Assembly (NCBI GenBank): GCA_034359265.1
Contig: CP136892.1
Location: 12,634,501-12,698,500, forward strand
Source: Canna indica
Taxonomy: Eukaryota; Streptophyta; Magnoliopsida; Zingiberales; Cannaceae
Reading direction: 5' to 3'
DNA length: 64,000 bases
The notes under the pieces are model-generated. The model was not told the DNA's origin. It ran no database searches and was given only the letters and a program-made list of their open reading frames with translations. Below are positions 44,695-56,699 of this stretch, piece by piece. Positions within the stretch are counted from its first letter, which is position 1; the number at the start of each line of letters is the position of its first letter. The position numbers and the translations under genes are program-made.

Positions 44695-47600
44695 TCAATC
44701 ATCATTTGACAAATACTCGTTAACTTCATCATTTTCACTATCTTCCGTGTCTATAGTGTCCGCTTCTTCATCCTCCTCAATGGCTTGTCTTTGAGTTCTT
44801 AAAAAAAATTCTTCATGTTGATCTACTTCATCAACTACACCATCATTATTAACTAATACATTTAACAAATCCAACTCAGTTGTAGGCATAATAGGTTGTA
44901 TTGTTTCAACCTCATCCTCTTGAAAAAAATCATCGGTTTGTGGAGGGATATTATCGTCTGTTTCTTCAACTAATACATCAAATTTATTTCAACTACTCCT
45001 TCCTTTTTTGTTTGAGGGATAACTAGTGTAATAAACTTGTTGAGCTTGCTCTGCCAACACAAAAGGAGCATCATGATAAAGTCTCAACTTGTGATTAATT
45101 TCAATAAGTCCATGGCGAAGATGTACTCTAACTCCTTTTTCAGTATCAAACCACTCACATTTAAATAACACCACATTATTTCCACCAAAGTATTCTACCT
45201 CCACAATATCAATCAAAATGCCATAGTAATCAACTTTAAAGTCATTGTAGCAACTACCCTTGATACAAACACCACTGTTAATTGTTTTCTTTCCATGTGA
45301 AAATTCCTTGGTGTGAAACTTATATCCATTCACAAAATAACCCTTCATGGAACGAACCAATCTTTGTGGGCCTTGTGCAATGACAAGTATTCGATTATCA
45401 ACCATGTGAATGTTTTGATTAACCTATCACAAAAAAATGAAATAATCAGGATTATTCACATTGACATTGACACAAGGATAATTGTTCAACTTACATAATC
45501 TCTCAACCATTTTGAAAAGTCTCTATCTCGTAACTTCTCTAGCTCTGCGTCAGTTAAGTGTGGTTCTCTTTGCCTAACGATATCATTAAACTCACTAAAA
45601 TAAATAAAGTTTACATTAACATAATTTGAATATATGAAATAATTAACGAAAAGTTGATGTTAATACTACTACGTACTTAATGAAAGGAGAGATTTCTTGA
45701 CAATTCATAAGTACGTAAAGCTCCATTGCTTTATATTCAACTTCGTCGACAACCATCCTATATCGCCCAACGGCCTCACAAGGTCGACCAGGGTAGGTAA
45801 AGATAGATAGGCATCCCATGGTAGTTGGAACTCCATCATCATTATTTCGAGGTATTTGATTCAACCTTGTGTTTAACTTTGGTTCAAAGTAGAAAGAACA
45901 AAAAGTAGAAATTTCTTGTATGATATATGCTTCACAAATTGATCCTTCAACATATGCTCGATTCTTCACTTTTTTCTTCAATTGAAGCATATACCTGAAA
46001 TATTCTTATAAATTAAGACGTTTAAAAAAAATAGAAATTTGAATGAAGAATCAAAAGACATATGTCTTACCTTTCGAATCTATACATCCATCTATATTGT
46101 ACAGGACCGCCAACTTTAGCCTCATAAGGTAAATGAACAGGGAGATGCTCCATTAAGTCGAAAAAACTTGGTGGAAATATTTTCTCAAGCTTGCATAGTA
46201 TCTCAACAATGTTTAACTCAAGTCTTTTAACCTTCTCAATTCGCAACACACTTGAACACAAGTCCCAAAAGAATAAACTCAGCTCAGTTAATGTATCCCA
46301 TACTGGATCGGGTAACAAATCACAAAATGCAATTGGAATAAGCCTTTGCATGAAAACATGACAATCATGACTTTTCATTCCATAAAATTTGCGATCATCT
46401 ATATTTACACATCTACTTATGTTTGAAGCATAACCATCAGGAAATTTCAATTCTTTGACCCAATGATATACTGTTTTGATTTGTTCTTTGTTCAACACAA
46501 ATGAGGCTCTCAGCTGCAACAATTTCCCATTGGCATTCTGTAATTCTAATTCGCGGCGCTTGCAATACTTAGGCAAATCAGCTCTAGCCTTGACATTGTC
46601 TTTTGTTTTCCCCTTGATGTCCATTACCGTATTGAATATATTTTCAAACACATTTCGTTCAATATGCATCACAATTAAGTTATGTCGAATTAAATTTGTA
46701 TGACAATGCGGTAAAGTCCAAAAGATACTTTTTTTAACCCAATTGTATTGTTGCCCAAATCCTGAAATTCTAGCAACACATTGATTTCCAAATTGAATAT
46801 CAGACAATTTATCAACACGTGCCTTCATTTCATCGCCCGATAATCGTGGAGGTGCAATATCTCTTTCAATTTGGCCCTTCATAAATTTGTCTCTTTGCCT
46901 TCGATATGGATGATCAAGAGGGAGAAACTGACGGTGGCAATCGAAAAATGATGTCTTTCTCCCATTTTCGAGAATAAAAGATTTTCTATGCTCTAAACAA
47001 TATGGACAAGCTAACCTCCCGTGTGTGCTCCATCCTAATAACATAACATATGCAGGGAAGTCGCTGATAGTCCACATAAGTGCTGCTCTCATTTGAAAAT
47101 TTTGTTTTCTAAATACATCATATGTCATAATCCCATCAGACCATAACATGTTCAGTTCATCTATCACTGGCCTAAAAAATACGTCAAGTTCTTTACGTGG
47201 GCTCTTTGGTCCAGGAATGATCAAACTTAAGAATATAAACTGAACCTTCAAACACATAGATGACGGCAAATTGTATACAGTAATCAGCACAGGCCAAACT
47301 GAATATGGAATAGAAGAATGCCCAAATGGGTTAAAGCCATCGGTGCACAATCCTAATATGACATTCCTTGGATCAGAAGCAAATGAAGGATGGTGAACAT
47401 CAAACTGTTTCCATGCTTCACTATGTACAGGATGTGCAACAACATCTGAACTACGATTTTTTGCATGTCAAATCATATACTCAGCAGTTTTTTCAGACAT
47501 AAAAAGCCTTTGAAGTCTTGGCGTTATCGGAAGATATCGTAAGACCTTATACGGTATTTTTTTTCTCCTACCATTATTTAATGGTGTTGGTTTATATCTA

Positions 47601-48310
47601 GGATGTCCACACACTGAGCACTGCATTAAATTTGTTGTTTCTTTATAAAACAACATGCAATTATTCTAACATGCATCTATCTTTTCGTATCCAAGTCCTA
47701 CTTTCTTCTTCATCTTCTTCGTTTTATAAAAATTTTCTTTCAACTTTGCATCTTCTGGTAACATATCTTTGATTATTGACATCAGCCGATAATAGCAAGT
47801 TTTGCTCATGTTAAACTCATATTTGCAATTGAGTAACTGTGACATGGCTGATAACCTACTTTGACTCTTACAACCACTCCATAATGGCTCATCTGCGTAC
47901 TTCAATAATTCAAAAAAATTGGCAACTTCTTCATTTGGTCTTTCTTCTACATTTGATGAGTCAATACCAATTGCATCCACCACCATAGATCTATAGGGAT
48001 TTTGAGTGGTGCTTTCTGATTGAGGAATGGTTAAGGATTCACCAACTTCTTCTCTTGTCAACCCCCCATGTGCAGTCCAATGTGTGTAGCGAGGCATAAA
48101 TCCCTTCGAACATAAGTGATATGCCACATCATCTCGATAATGATAATGATGATTAATACATTGTTGACATGAGCATCTAATTTTGTCACCAAAAACATAT
48201 TGAGGTTTGGAGTATGCAAAATTAAGAAATCCCTCGACTCCTTGAATAAATTCATCAGTCAAAACTCCTCTAATTATTCGATGTTTCATCCAACTACGAT
48301 CCGTAGACAT
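44695..48310 (-). pseudogene. CACTA tnp2 transposase of C, three nonsense codons
   Basis: Exons on the minus strand: 46071-48310, 45677-45994, 45495-45594 and 44695-45423. The start MSTDRSWMKHRI opens the transposase-associated domain (cysteines in IRCSCQQC, then HWTAHGG). The tnp2 domain follows (CSVCGHPRYKP, TDGFNPFG, RRQRDKF), then DUF4218 (MHIERNVFENIFNT, MKSHDCHVFMQRL, EHLPVHLPYEAKVGGPVQYRWMY), DUF4216 (GYFVNGYKFHTKEFS, AEQAQQVYYTSYPS) and an acidic tail. Tnp2 (TNPD-like) cuts element ends in the nucleus. Stops: TAG 47666-47668, TGA 47468-47470 and TGA 44989-44991, the last two where Trp is expected. Apart from these the length is near full. Confidence 0.9.
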
Positions 48311-48388
48311 TTTGATTAACTTTTTCAACCTAGAAATAATATTAAGCACATTAATTCAACAATATTCAAAGTTGGAGCAAGTACAGTG

Positions 48389-48473
48389 TGCTGGTGTTCT
48401 AAAAAGCAGAATTCAACTGCATTATCTTCAGCCGAAGCTGAATATGTAGCAGCTACTTTAGCAAGTTATGCTT
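48389..48473 (+). pseudogene. Copia RNase H fragment
   Basis: The plus strand reads CWCSKKQNSTALSSAEAEYV followed by AATLASYA, the conserved RNase H region of Ty1/copia polyproteins. Only about 28 codons remain, just outside the tnp2 start of CACTA C. Confidence 0.85.
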
Positions 48474-49329
48474 ACAAGCATGGAGGAAAATAATTTACAG
48501 TAAACAAGAAAAAGAAAAAACTGAACGAAAGAAAAAAGGTGGTCAAAGATCCACAGTAAACAAGAAAAAGGAAGTTGCTTTCCTTTTCACTGATTCCACC
48601 TACAAATACTTCTCTTTAAATTAACATCTTACAAAGCTACATATGTTTTGAAAACCATAATTTTTTAAAAATATTTCTCCTTATATAGAAACCATTCCTC
48701 TATTCTTCTCAAAAAAATTACAATGTCTCTTGATAATCTTCTTTGTCCCATTGGTTTGACTATTTCAAATTGTACAATGGAGAACTCCAGAACATTTTTC
48801 AATACTAATTTAGAAGTTGTCATACTGTAAACAATCCTCTAATTCCCAATGCAATTCTTCTGTAGTTTACAGAGAAGTATTTGGGTATAAGACCCATCTA
48901 AAAGACCAGCAAGATTAGTCAATGATCATCATCATGCATAGTTCATGAAGTTTCTGGAGTACTATAAGTGATCATGCAAAAATGTGTAACATATATGTGT
49001 TGATGCTTTTATAATTCAGAAAGAAATCATCTATGCTGATTGAGTGAGATTCTAGTATGGCTGCCCTTTCTTATCCTAATGATCATAATAAATCTATATT
49101 GGATCAACTAGCTTAGTAGAAAAAGGTCAACCTCTACTAACCTGGATGGTTAATTAAGGCATGCAGATCTAGTAATGCCCTTGTGGGGATAAATTATAAT
49201 GCAGTGGTAAAAAATAAAATAAAAATAGTTCAGCTATATGAATTATAATAATATAACGATTTTTTAAAACTTGGTCACATCAGATATAGTTCTCAAATAT
49301 TTCATAGATTAGGAATGAACCTCTGATTG
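48474..49329. other. Unassigned AT-rich region
   Basis: No gene or complete element recognised. It may include the tail of the copia fragment and the lost right end of CACTA C. Confidence 0.4.
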
Positions 49330-49805
49330 AAAAAGCAAGTTGTTAATTGTTAATTTTAGGTTAATTAGTAATTATTTGCTAGTTTTTTTGTTATTATTAA
49401 CTGTTAATTAGGTTAAGTTTTTTTTTTATGTTAATTAGTTTTAATGTTATGATTAATTAATTTTAATTAGAATAAATGTTAGGGTTAATTTTAGTTGGAC
49501 TCGCGCCAGAATCTCCACTTTGGACTCGTGCCAGAATCATCCATTGTGGACTCGTGCTGAAATCGTCCACTTTGGAGTCGCGCCGAAATCGTTTACTGTG
49601 GACTTGCATCGGCATCCACAAATTTAGAAAATAAATTAATCATGATGAACTGATATGTTTCAGGTATGCACCGACGAGTCGAGTTTTAATTTTGCAAAAT
49701 CTTAGATCCGTTCGGGGGTTGTATGTTCGTGTAAATGAAGTAGATGATCTTTTATACGATGTACAACATTTGAAATGTCCCTAATTGGATAATTTGGGAA
49801 CATAG

Positions 49806-49993
49806 TTATTTGTATTGCACTTAATTTTTTTCTCTTAGTCATTATTCATTTTTAAATTTTGACTATTGTATCTCTCTTGTTCTCTGATACACGTCCAGAT
49901 GATATGCGTATTTAGAGAACTATAGGGAGATGCTGCCGAAATTTAGAATGAAGTTAATGACTAAAAGAAAATACTTAGTGCAATATAAATAAC
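49806..49993. repeat. Decayed hairpin in CACTA D
   Basis: The same foldback as in A1 and A2, with the loop CCAGATGATATGCG kept, but the arms are more diverged (TTATTTGTATTGCACTTAA against AGTGCAATATAAATAA). Confidence 0.8.
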
Positions 49994-50066
49994 ATAAATC
50001 CCGAATGGAATAAGATCATCCCACCTAAAGATATTAACTTAAGATATTGATAACTTTTTGACATAT

Positions 50067-50090
50067 TATGTCGTACGATCGAAGTTGGAT
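50067..50090 (+). pseudogene. tnp2 start codons of CACTA D, cut by LTR4
   Basis: ATG followed by SYDRSW, the opening of the CACTA transposase-associated domain, interrupted by LTR4 after the Trp codon. A second, diverged copy of this segment lies just after the LTR at 54836-54858. Confidence 0.7.
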
Positions 50091-51100
50091 TGTCACACCC
50101 CAAAATTCGGGTATGACCGATCAGAGTACTCCACGTATCCCGAAGCCTAACTCATTCTAGAGAATAACAAAACAAGCCAATAAATCCTCAATAAGCCAAT
50201 AACAAAATCCTCAACAATTTCATAAAAATAGAAATCGACTCCCTAGCATTAATTATAATCAAACAAAAATCTCAAATAGTAACACAAGCCAATAAATGTG
50301 CAAGACTCCTTTAAACAATCCAAATAAATAAGAATAGAATTTTTATTTAAAAGTGGAAACAAATCTAACACCGACCCATAACTAAAGAAAAACATCAAAT
50401 ACCCTACAAACTTCGGTATACATCCCCCAACCACGACATGTCACGAGATTCGTTGTCCCCTTCGTCACCCAGCGCTATTGTGTTCCAGTACCTAAATGAT
50501 CACGTTCAGGTGCTGAAAAGAGGCAACATATAAAGAGTAAGTCCAACTAGGACTTAGTGAGTGACTTAATCCTCTACAACCATATTCAATAAATCAAATC
50601 AATAGGGAAATGATTCATAAATAAGCATACACCCTACGCAGTAACAAATATGCATAATCACCATCCACAAGAGACATAAATATCAACAAGTGTAGCCATC
50701 CAATCATAACCAATTTAAGCATGTTCAATATTGCAAATCAAATATAAACATGATGTAAACATCCAACCAACCAAACAAGCCACCCGAGGTGGTCGTTAGT
50801 GTGGCGGTGCTGACGAGCTTCCCATTCCAAGGACCCGTTGATCCTTTCATCCAGGAACCCGTCGGTCCTACGAGCCGATCATTGATCACTACTTTATCTC
50901 AGTGTATTTTCCGCTCACACCACCTGGGTTGGTCATCAATATGGCGGCTGACGAGCTTTCCGGTCCACACTCACAATCAGCAATTTAAATAAAGGAAAGA
51001 ATAAATTAGCATCATGTGTTATTACCGTACCCCGACCATGCAATATTCATTTATCAAAATACTCATTCTCATATCAACATTCATATAGGCAATAACTATA

Positions 51101-52796
51101 TATGAGTAAATTTCACGTATGGTCCCTCAACTTGACACATCTTAACTATTATATTCTTCATCTTCATTTTATAAATCAAAACCTCTTAAACTTTATAAAA
51201 TATATCTGATAAGTCCCTATGACTGGCTAACGCGGGTTTCATGACATGACAGTCACGTCATCTTTGAAAATTTTCATAGATAGTCTCTGAACTTGACATT
51301 TCTTAAGTACTATATCCTTCATCTTCACTTTATATGCCAAAATCGGAAAAAAATCACAAAAATATACACAACATATACAAATAAAAATATCACAACATCT
51401 ACACATTTGGACCCAAAAAATTCTTGCTCGGCCCGGCCCGAAAAAATATCACAAAAGGGCAATGCACGAATTTTTTCAGGCCGGGCCGAGCACGAATTTT
51501 TCTTCGCCGGGCCGGACACGAAATTTTTTGGGCCAGGTTGGGCATAATTTTTTTCGGGTCGGGCCGGGACAAGCTGGGCAATGCACGAATTTTTTCGGGC
51601 CGGGCCGAGCACGAATTTTTTTCGACCTGACCGGGATCGAATTTTTTCGGACTAGGCCGGGCACGAACTTTTTCGGGCAGGGCCCGGCACGAACTTTTTG
51701 AGTCGGGCCGTGCATGAATTTTTTTTCGGGTTGGCCCAAGCCAGGTCGGGACGGGCTGAGCAATGCACAAATTTTTCCGGGCAAGGTTGGGCCAGGCACA
51801 ACTTTTTTGGGTTCGGCACGATTTGTTTTCGGGTCAGCCCGAGCCGGGCCGGGACAGGCTGGGCAATGCACGAATTTTTTCGGGCCGGGCCGAACACGAA
51901 CTTTTCCTGGCCAGGCTGGGCACGAAATTTTTTGGGTTGGGCCGGGAACGAATTTTTGCGGGTCGGGCTGGGGCATGAATTTTTTCGGGTCGGGCAGGGG
52001 CACGAATTTTTTTGGGTCGGCCCGAGCGGGCCGGGACAAGCTGGGCAATGCACGAATTTTTTCGGGCCGGGCCGAGCACGAATTTTTTCCAGTCTGGCCG
52101 GGCAAGAATTTTTTCGGGCCAGGCCAGGCACAAATTATTTTGGGCCGGGTCGAGCACGAACTTTTCGGGTCGGGTTGTGCACGAATTGTTTTAGGCCGGG
52201 TCGGACACGAATTTTTTCGGGTCGGCCCAAACCGGGTCGGGATAGGCTAGACAATGCACGAATTTTTCGGGCAAGGTTGGGCCGGACATGATTTTTTTCG
52301 GGTCGGGCCGGGGCACAAATTTTTTCAGGTCGGCTCGAGCCGGGTCGGGACAGGCTGGGCAATGCACGAATTTTTTCGGGCCGGGCCGAGCACAAATTTT
52401 TTTCGGCCTAGCTGGGCAAGAATTTTTTCGGGCTAGGTCGGGCACAAATTTTATTGGTCCGGGCCGAGCCGAGCACGGACTTTTTCGGTCCAAATGTGTA
52501 GATGTTATGATATTTTTATTTGTATATGTTGTGTATATTTTGTGAATTTTTTTTTATTTTGACTTATAAAGTGAAGATGAATGATATAGTACATAAGAAA
52601 TGCCAAGTTCAGGGACCATCTATGAAAATTTTCAAAGATGACATGACTGCCTCGTCATGAAACCTGTGTTAGCCGGTCACAATGATTTATCAGATATATT
52701 TTACAAAGTTTAAAGATTTTTAATTTATACAATGAAGATAAAAGATATAATAATTAAGAGGTGCCAAGTTGAAGAATCATCCGTGAAATTTACTCG
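51101..52796. mobile_element. MULE with internal minisatellite, 1.7 kb
   Basis: The ends read TATGAGTAAATTTCACG and its near-inverse GTGAAATTTACTCG, within long inverted repeats of about 250-300 bp (51101-51400 and 52500-52796). The TSD AATAACTATA is 10 bp as read (51091-51100 and 52797-52806), or 9 bp if one base belongs to the element. The core is entirely a GC-rich tandem array. No transposase or host gene fragment recognised. Confidence 0.9.
51415..52490. repeat. Minisatellite core of the MULE, with higher-order units
   Basis: About 35 copies of a unit near 29-30 bp of the form GGCCGGGCCGAGCACGAA plus a T-run and CGGG. A longer repeat starting GGGCAATGCACGAATTTTTT recurs at about 51458, 51576, 51861, 52043 and 52358 (with variants at 51758 and 52249), so there is a second, larger period. 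Many overlapping open frames on both strands are artefacts of the repeat. Confidence 0.92.
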
Positions 52797-53563
52797 AATA
52801 ACTATATCAAACAAGAAAGGACAGATTATTTTCACATGCCAAATTTGCTACCATGGTGTTCATTCTTACCGCACACGTAGATAGTAACCATATCACAATA
52901 AAGAATAATTTATTTCTTTCAACATAGTATCATTCTCAAATATAATCGTGTGGGCAGTATTCATCTCAACAGTAAATAAATAAATCCTCTCCATCCGCAT
53001 GCTAGACCATACTAAGCAGTCACCTATTTTATTTAGTAAACCTTAAATTACTTGTACTATGCCGAGATGAATCCTCTAAGTGCAATCCTGTAAATTTCTA
53101 CTTAACATCCTAGCTAGTTCCCCCATGGAGCCGTCTGCATACATTTGGAATTTTCTCCTCCGACATGTGATGGATGGAACAGGCCAGTGACATCATGGAA
53201 TTATTTAGTAAAGAGTGGGTAATACATCTGCTTTCAAGTTGCCAACTTGGTACACAAAAAATGAACTGAGCCTGCATTCTTAGGAACTCCACAAGAAGCA
53301 CAAAATGTGCTTCTTTGTGCAAGTTCCATGAGCTATATGGCAATGAGAAGCTGAAAGTTCCTCGAGTATATAATAATTGATAGAAAACCATTGTATGGAA
53401 AGCTACCACATATCTCATTGGATAGTGCGCTGAATTATATATTATATTTATTTCTGCAACACTTCTGTTGCATTAACTCAGTTCTCGAGAACCAACTTCT
53501 TAAACTGAGATATGCATTTCAGAGCCTGCTCAAACGCAGCACTTTCAAGAGCAAAAGTGAAAC

Positions 53564-54105
53564 TAGGGATGAGCAAGATTTTTTGGTTCACCGAAATTGA
53601 ACTAATCAAAATTGATTTAATTGAATTGAATTTATCAAATTAATTTCGATTTGATTTTTGGTTAAAAAAATTTAGGATTTTATTTTTTGGTTCGATTCGG
53701 TAAATTAACTGACGATTCGATTAATTTACCGAATTAACCGAATCATATATTAAGTATAACAAATATAAAAATATATTGAATGGAGTTATTTGCCATATTG
53801 GTTAAGTTCATTTGTTCTTATTATTTTAATTTATAGTTATAAATATAATAAACATAGTAAGGAATATTCACAAATAATAATAATTGGTACAGTGGTTAAG
53901 GTGTTACATAATTATTTAAGAGGTTTCTAGTTCAAATCCTGATGTTATATATTATTCAATTTTGGTCAGTAATTTTGGTTATTTAACCGAACCAAACAGG
54001 ATTATTTTGGTTAATTCGGTCGGTTAACCAAAAATTCTGGTTCGGTAAACGATTAACAAGAATTGTAGCCAATCGGTTAGGTTAATTTACCGATGCACAC
54101 CCCTA
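53564..54105. mobile_element. hAT-like element, 542 bp, with tRNA-like boxes
   Basis: It starts TAGGGATGAGCA and ends GATGCACACCCCTA, with 8-bp TSDs AGTGAAAC / AGTGAGAC (one mismatch). Both halves are rich in TTCGGTTAATT-like words in inverse orientation. The centre has TGGTACAGTGGTTAAGG (53885-53901) and TAGTTCAAATCC (53928-53939), spaced like Pol III A and B boxes. No coding region. Confidence 0.82.
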
Positions 54106-54835
54106 AGTGAGACCCGGCAATAGCTTGGAATTCTAGTCCATAATCCATTGTTAATGCACACCCCAAGAAACCACAAGAACAATGATCATGAATACAAGAA
54201 TTTATGTATTAACAGTATTGGTTTTTAGATTTAACGAGATTCTAGAAATCATGATGTAAAAATCCACAACAAAAGCTTCAAGAGGAGAGGCGGCTGTATG
54301 AATTCATGAACAGGAACGAGGGAATAAAACTACTCACCGGCTTGAGAAAACAAGGAGGAAGAAGAAAGACAAGTTTAATCTACTTCGGCGGACTCACCGA
54401 AAACCAGCCCCGACTCGCGCCTCCCTCCTACAGCCGACGCCCCTTCCTTGATACCTCGGGTACTGTGCGGCGCCCCAATCGTACAACCCAGGTATAGATA
54501 GGCTTGGGGTTTAATTGGTACCTCGAATTACTATTTTATCATTTACTTTGATCTAACTCGACTAGAAAATTTATTATCAATTCATTTTAAGTCTGATTCG
54601 AGTTCCGATCAAACCGTTGAGTTCGTCTCGAGATCTACTCTCACTATGACATGCTAAATTACAAAAATAATAATTATAAAATTTCTCGTAATTTTTTTCT
54701 ACTTCAAGAACTTATTCGAAATTATTCCAAAAAATTCCATTAACCCGCTCTTAGCTTAAATCCACATTTTCCCGTTGAAATAAAACCGCAATAAATTTAA
54801 TCAAACTTTTGGTTATAACAACTTTTTGACAGAAC

Positions 54836-55100
54836 TTGTCGGATGATCGAAACTGGATGTACCGACGAATTCATCGTGGAGCTATAACGGATTAATTTCG
54901 AGTAGGCGTAACTTACTTCTTAAATTTCGCCTACTCGAATCGAAAATTAGTTAGCGGTGATCAAATCTGACGTTCGTGCCGGAAATGTTCGAATATAAGA
55001 TTTTTGGATCAGGAAATTATCACAATGCATCTATATATAAAAGGATTCGCACCAAGATATTTTGTATGAAATTGTCACGGGGAGTCATGTGAAGTCGGGA
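54836..55100 (+). pseudogene. tnp2 N-terminal fragment of CACTA D
   Basis: The plus strand reads DDRNWMYRRIHRGAITD, a stop, then FRVGVTYFLNFAYSNRKLVS, matching the transposase-associated domain in A2 and C. Further on a KGFAPRYFV word matches the KGFMPRYTHW position of C. Several stops; the catalytic domain is absent. Confidence 0.75.
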
Positions 55101-55604
55101 CGTCGAGCAATCATGTTGTCCATACTCATGGTGAATCTTCTAGTGTCATTATTTCTTCTTTGAATCCGGCCACCGAATCCTTATAGAACAATGATTCTAG
55201 ATAGTCTTGACGATCAGTTTCATTTAAATGATAATATTGAGTCAATTACTGAGATGTGAGTGCCACTAGATACTACGACAGTTAAAGTCATTGAAGAACA
55301 ACCTGCGATACATATTGAACAACCTACTTTAGATTTGATATTTTAATACTTGTTTGCCTCTGTTTGAGGCTTAGATGCTTGATAGTTGTTTATATACTTT
55401 AGTTTTGATATTTGATACTTGTTTGCCTCAATTTGAGGCTTAGATTGATGATATTTAAGTAAACGTGTATGGTTGGTTGCATTTGTCTCTGTAAGATATT
55501 TTGTGGTTGTAAATTATGGTTATAAATAGATTGTATCGTGTGAATATTATTATATACAGGAGTTTCCAAAATTTTAATTTTTTTCAATTACAATATATAA
55601 CTTT
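55101..55604. other. Interior of CACTA D without intact genes
   Basis: An imperfect direct repeat of about 60 bp is visible (TTTGATATTTTAATACTTGT at 55335 and TTTTGATATTTGATACTTGT at 55403, each with TTTGCCTC and TTGAGGCTTAGAT). It resembles a 3' UTR. No coding frame. Confidence 0.5.
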
Positions 55605-56080
55605 AGTGACGTCTTACCCACGGGTAACCGTCACAAGGCCGTCACTGAAAGCGTATCGTAACTGGCTGATGGTCTGGGTAGCACCAAATATCACGATTGC
55701 TAATAATATCACTAACGTCTCATAGCTGCAGTTGATAATTAAATTTCAGCGAAGCCGCCTTGGCTGTCATTGATGTGTTTAGATCAGCTCGAGCGTTGTC
55801 GCTGATAATTATTTGGGACGGCCGCCTTGGGCCATCACAAATTATCTGAGACGCGCACATAATCTACGACTGTTTGCCATGGCGCGGGCCGTCCGTGATA
55901 GTCTTCACCGACGGTTCAACAATGGCATGAACCGTCGGTGACAACAACTATTCTAGTAGTGTACGTACATGACGGGCAATATAAGAAAATTTGTGGAGCT
56001 TGACACTGTGCTTTGTTGATGAATCGAAGGTGGAGATTAAAGGCAAAGGTATAATTTTGTTTGAGGGAAAGAATAGTAGC

Positions 56081-56628
56081 TAGGGTTGTTCATGGGTCAA
56101 AACCAAACCAATGAATCTGAGAAATTGATCCGACCCAAATTAATCGGGCCGGGTCAAGTAAATAGGTCGGATCAGATTCAATTTATTCAAATCCGACTAT
56201 AACCGGATCGGGTCTCGGGTTTCAAGGTTTGGAACCCGATTACCCGAGACCCGACCCGATTAATTATATTTTTTATTATTACTTTAAAACAATATATTAA
56301 AATTTTAAGCTCGGGTCGCGTCTTCCTGAGAAGCAGTGGCCCACGTGGCCACTACTTTTTGGGGAGATACATTGGGAAGACGTGTTTTCTTGGGAAAACT
56401 CATCTTCCCTCGTTGTGTTGGGCAAATTATCTTAAAAAATACTTTTAAATTTTATTTTAACGGGTAAGCCGATTATCCAACCCGATCCGATCAGATTTCG
56501 GATGGGTCGAGTCGGATCGGATTCAAAAAATTTTACTTCTAAACTCGTCGACCCGACCCAACCCACAAGCGGGTTGGGTCGGGTCGGGCGAACTTTTTCT
56601 TCAAATCCGATCCGACCCATGAACCCTA
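56081..56628. mobile_element. hAT-like element, 548 bp
   Basis: It starts TAGGGTTGTTCATGGGTC and ends GACCCATGAACCCTA. The flanking 8-mers ATAGTAGC and GCAGTAGC agree at six positions. Subterminal parts repeat CCCGACCCGA / TCGGGTCGG. No coding region. Confidence 0.72.
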
Positions 56629-56699
56629 GCAGTAGCCATAAGATTCTTCCTAATGTTTATTAGATTCCTAAGATAAAAAATAATATTATTAAGTATTGG

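Larger units (their letters stand above)
39000..48350 (-). mobile_element. CACTA element C, about 9.3 kb, right end not found
   Basis: It starts CACTACAAGAAAATAAG at 39000, after TCA. A subterminal array of GGTAATACCGACGG / CCGTCGGTATTACC motifs runs to about 39535. Inside, on the minus strand, are a tnpA-like gene (40295-44546) with a 2.6-kb intron and a tnp2 transposase gene (44695-48310). Both have premature stops. The right terminus is missing; a copia fragment lies just beyond the tnp2 start. A stretch at 58324-58382 is a second terminus of the same type. Confidence 0.85.
50091..54820 (-). mobile_element. Solo LTR (LTR4), minus strand, with two insertions
   Basis: In plus orientation it starts TGTCACACCCCAAAATTCGG and ends GGTTATAACA, the inverse of an LTR of the same family as LTR2/LTR3. 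Conserved words (AAGTCCAACTAGGACTTAG, GTCGGTCCTACG) appear inverted. Removing a MULE (51101-52796) and a hAT (53564-54105) leaves about 2.5 kb. No gag-pol. The flanks do not give a 5-bp TSD; instead about 40 bp of the CACTA target is present on both sides in diverged form. A gene-like stretch at 53150-53556 was not identified. Confidence 0.75.
49330..55961 (+). mobile_element. CACTA element D (family-A-like), split by an LTR
   Basis: The left part (about 49330-50090) carries the decayed 26-bp minisatellite, the conserved hairpin and the start of a tnp2 frame. After LTR4 (50091-54820) the right part continues tnp2 N-terminal sequence and ends TTCTAGTAGTG at 55961. The right subterminal zone (about 55605-55955) has GCCGTC and ACCGTCGGTGA motifs. 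The left CACTA end is not found. The middle of tnp2 is missing, so it is a deletion derivative. Assignment of both parts to one element rests on the reading frame joining across the LTR. Confidence 0.65.

Noticed and set aside
51324..52545. Many overlapping frames on both strands, up to about 200 codons
   Set aside because: The minisatellite has a unit length that keeps several frames open; the proteins are simple repeats with no domain.
53110..53600. Gene-like frames within LTR4
   Set aside because: Two frames of 69-102 residues on opposite strands have no recognisable family; left unannotated.
53885..53960. Possible tRNA gene
   Set aside because: A and B box-like words are present, but no cloverleaf stems or anticodon arm can be drawn; treated as a tRNA-like segment in a MITE.
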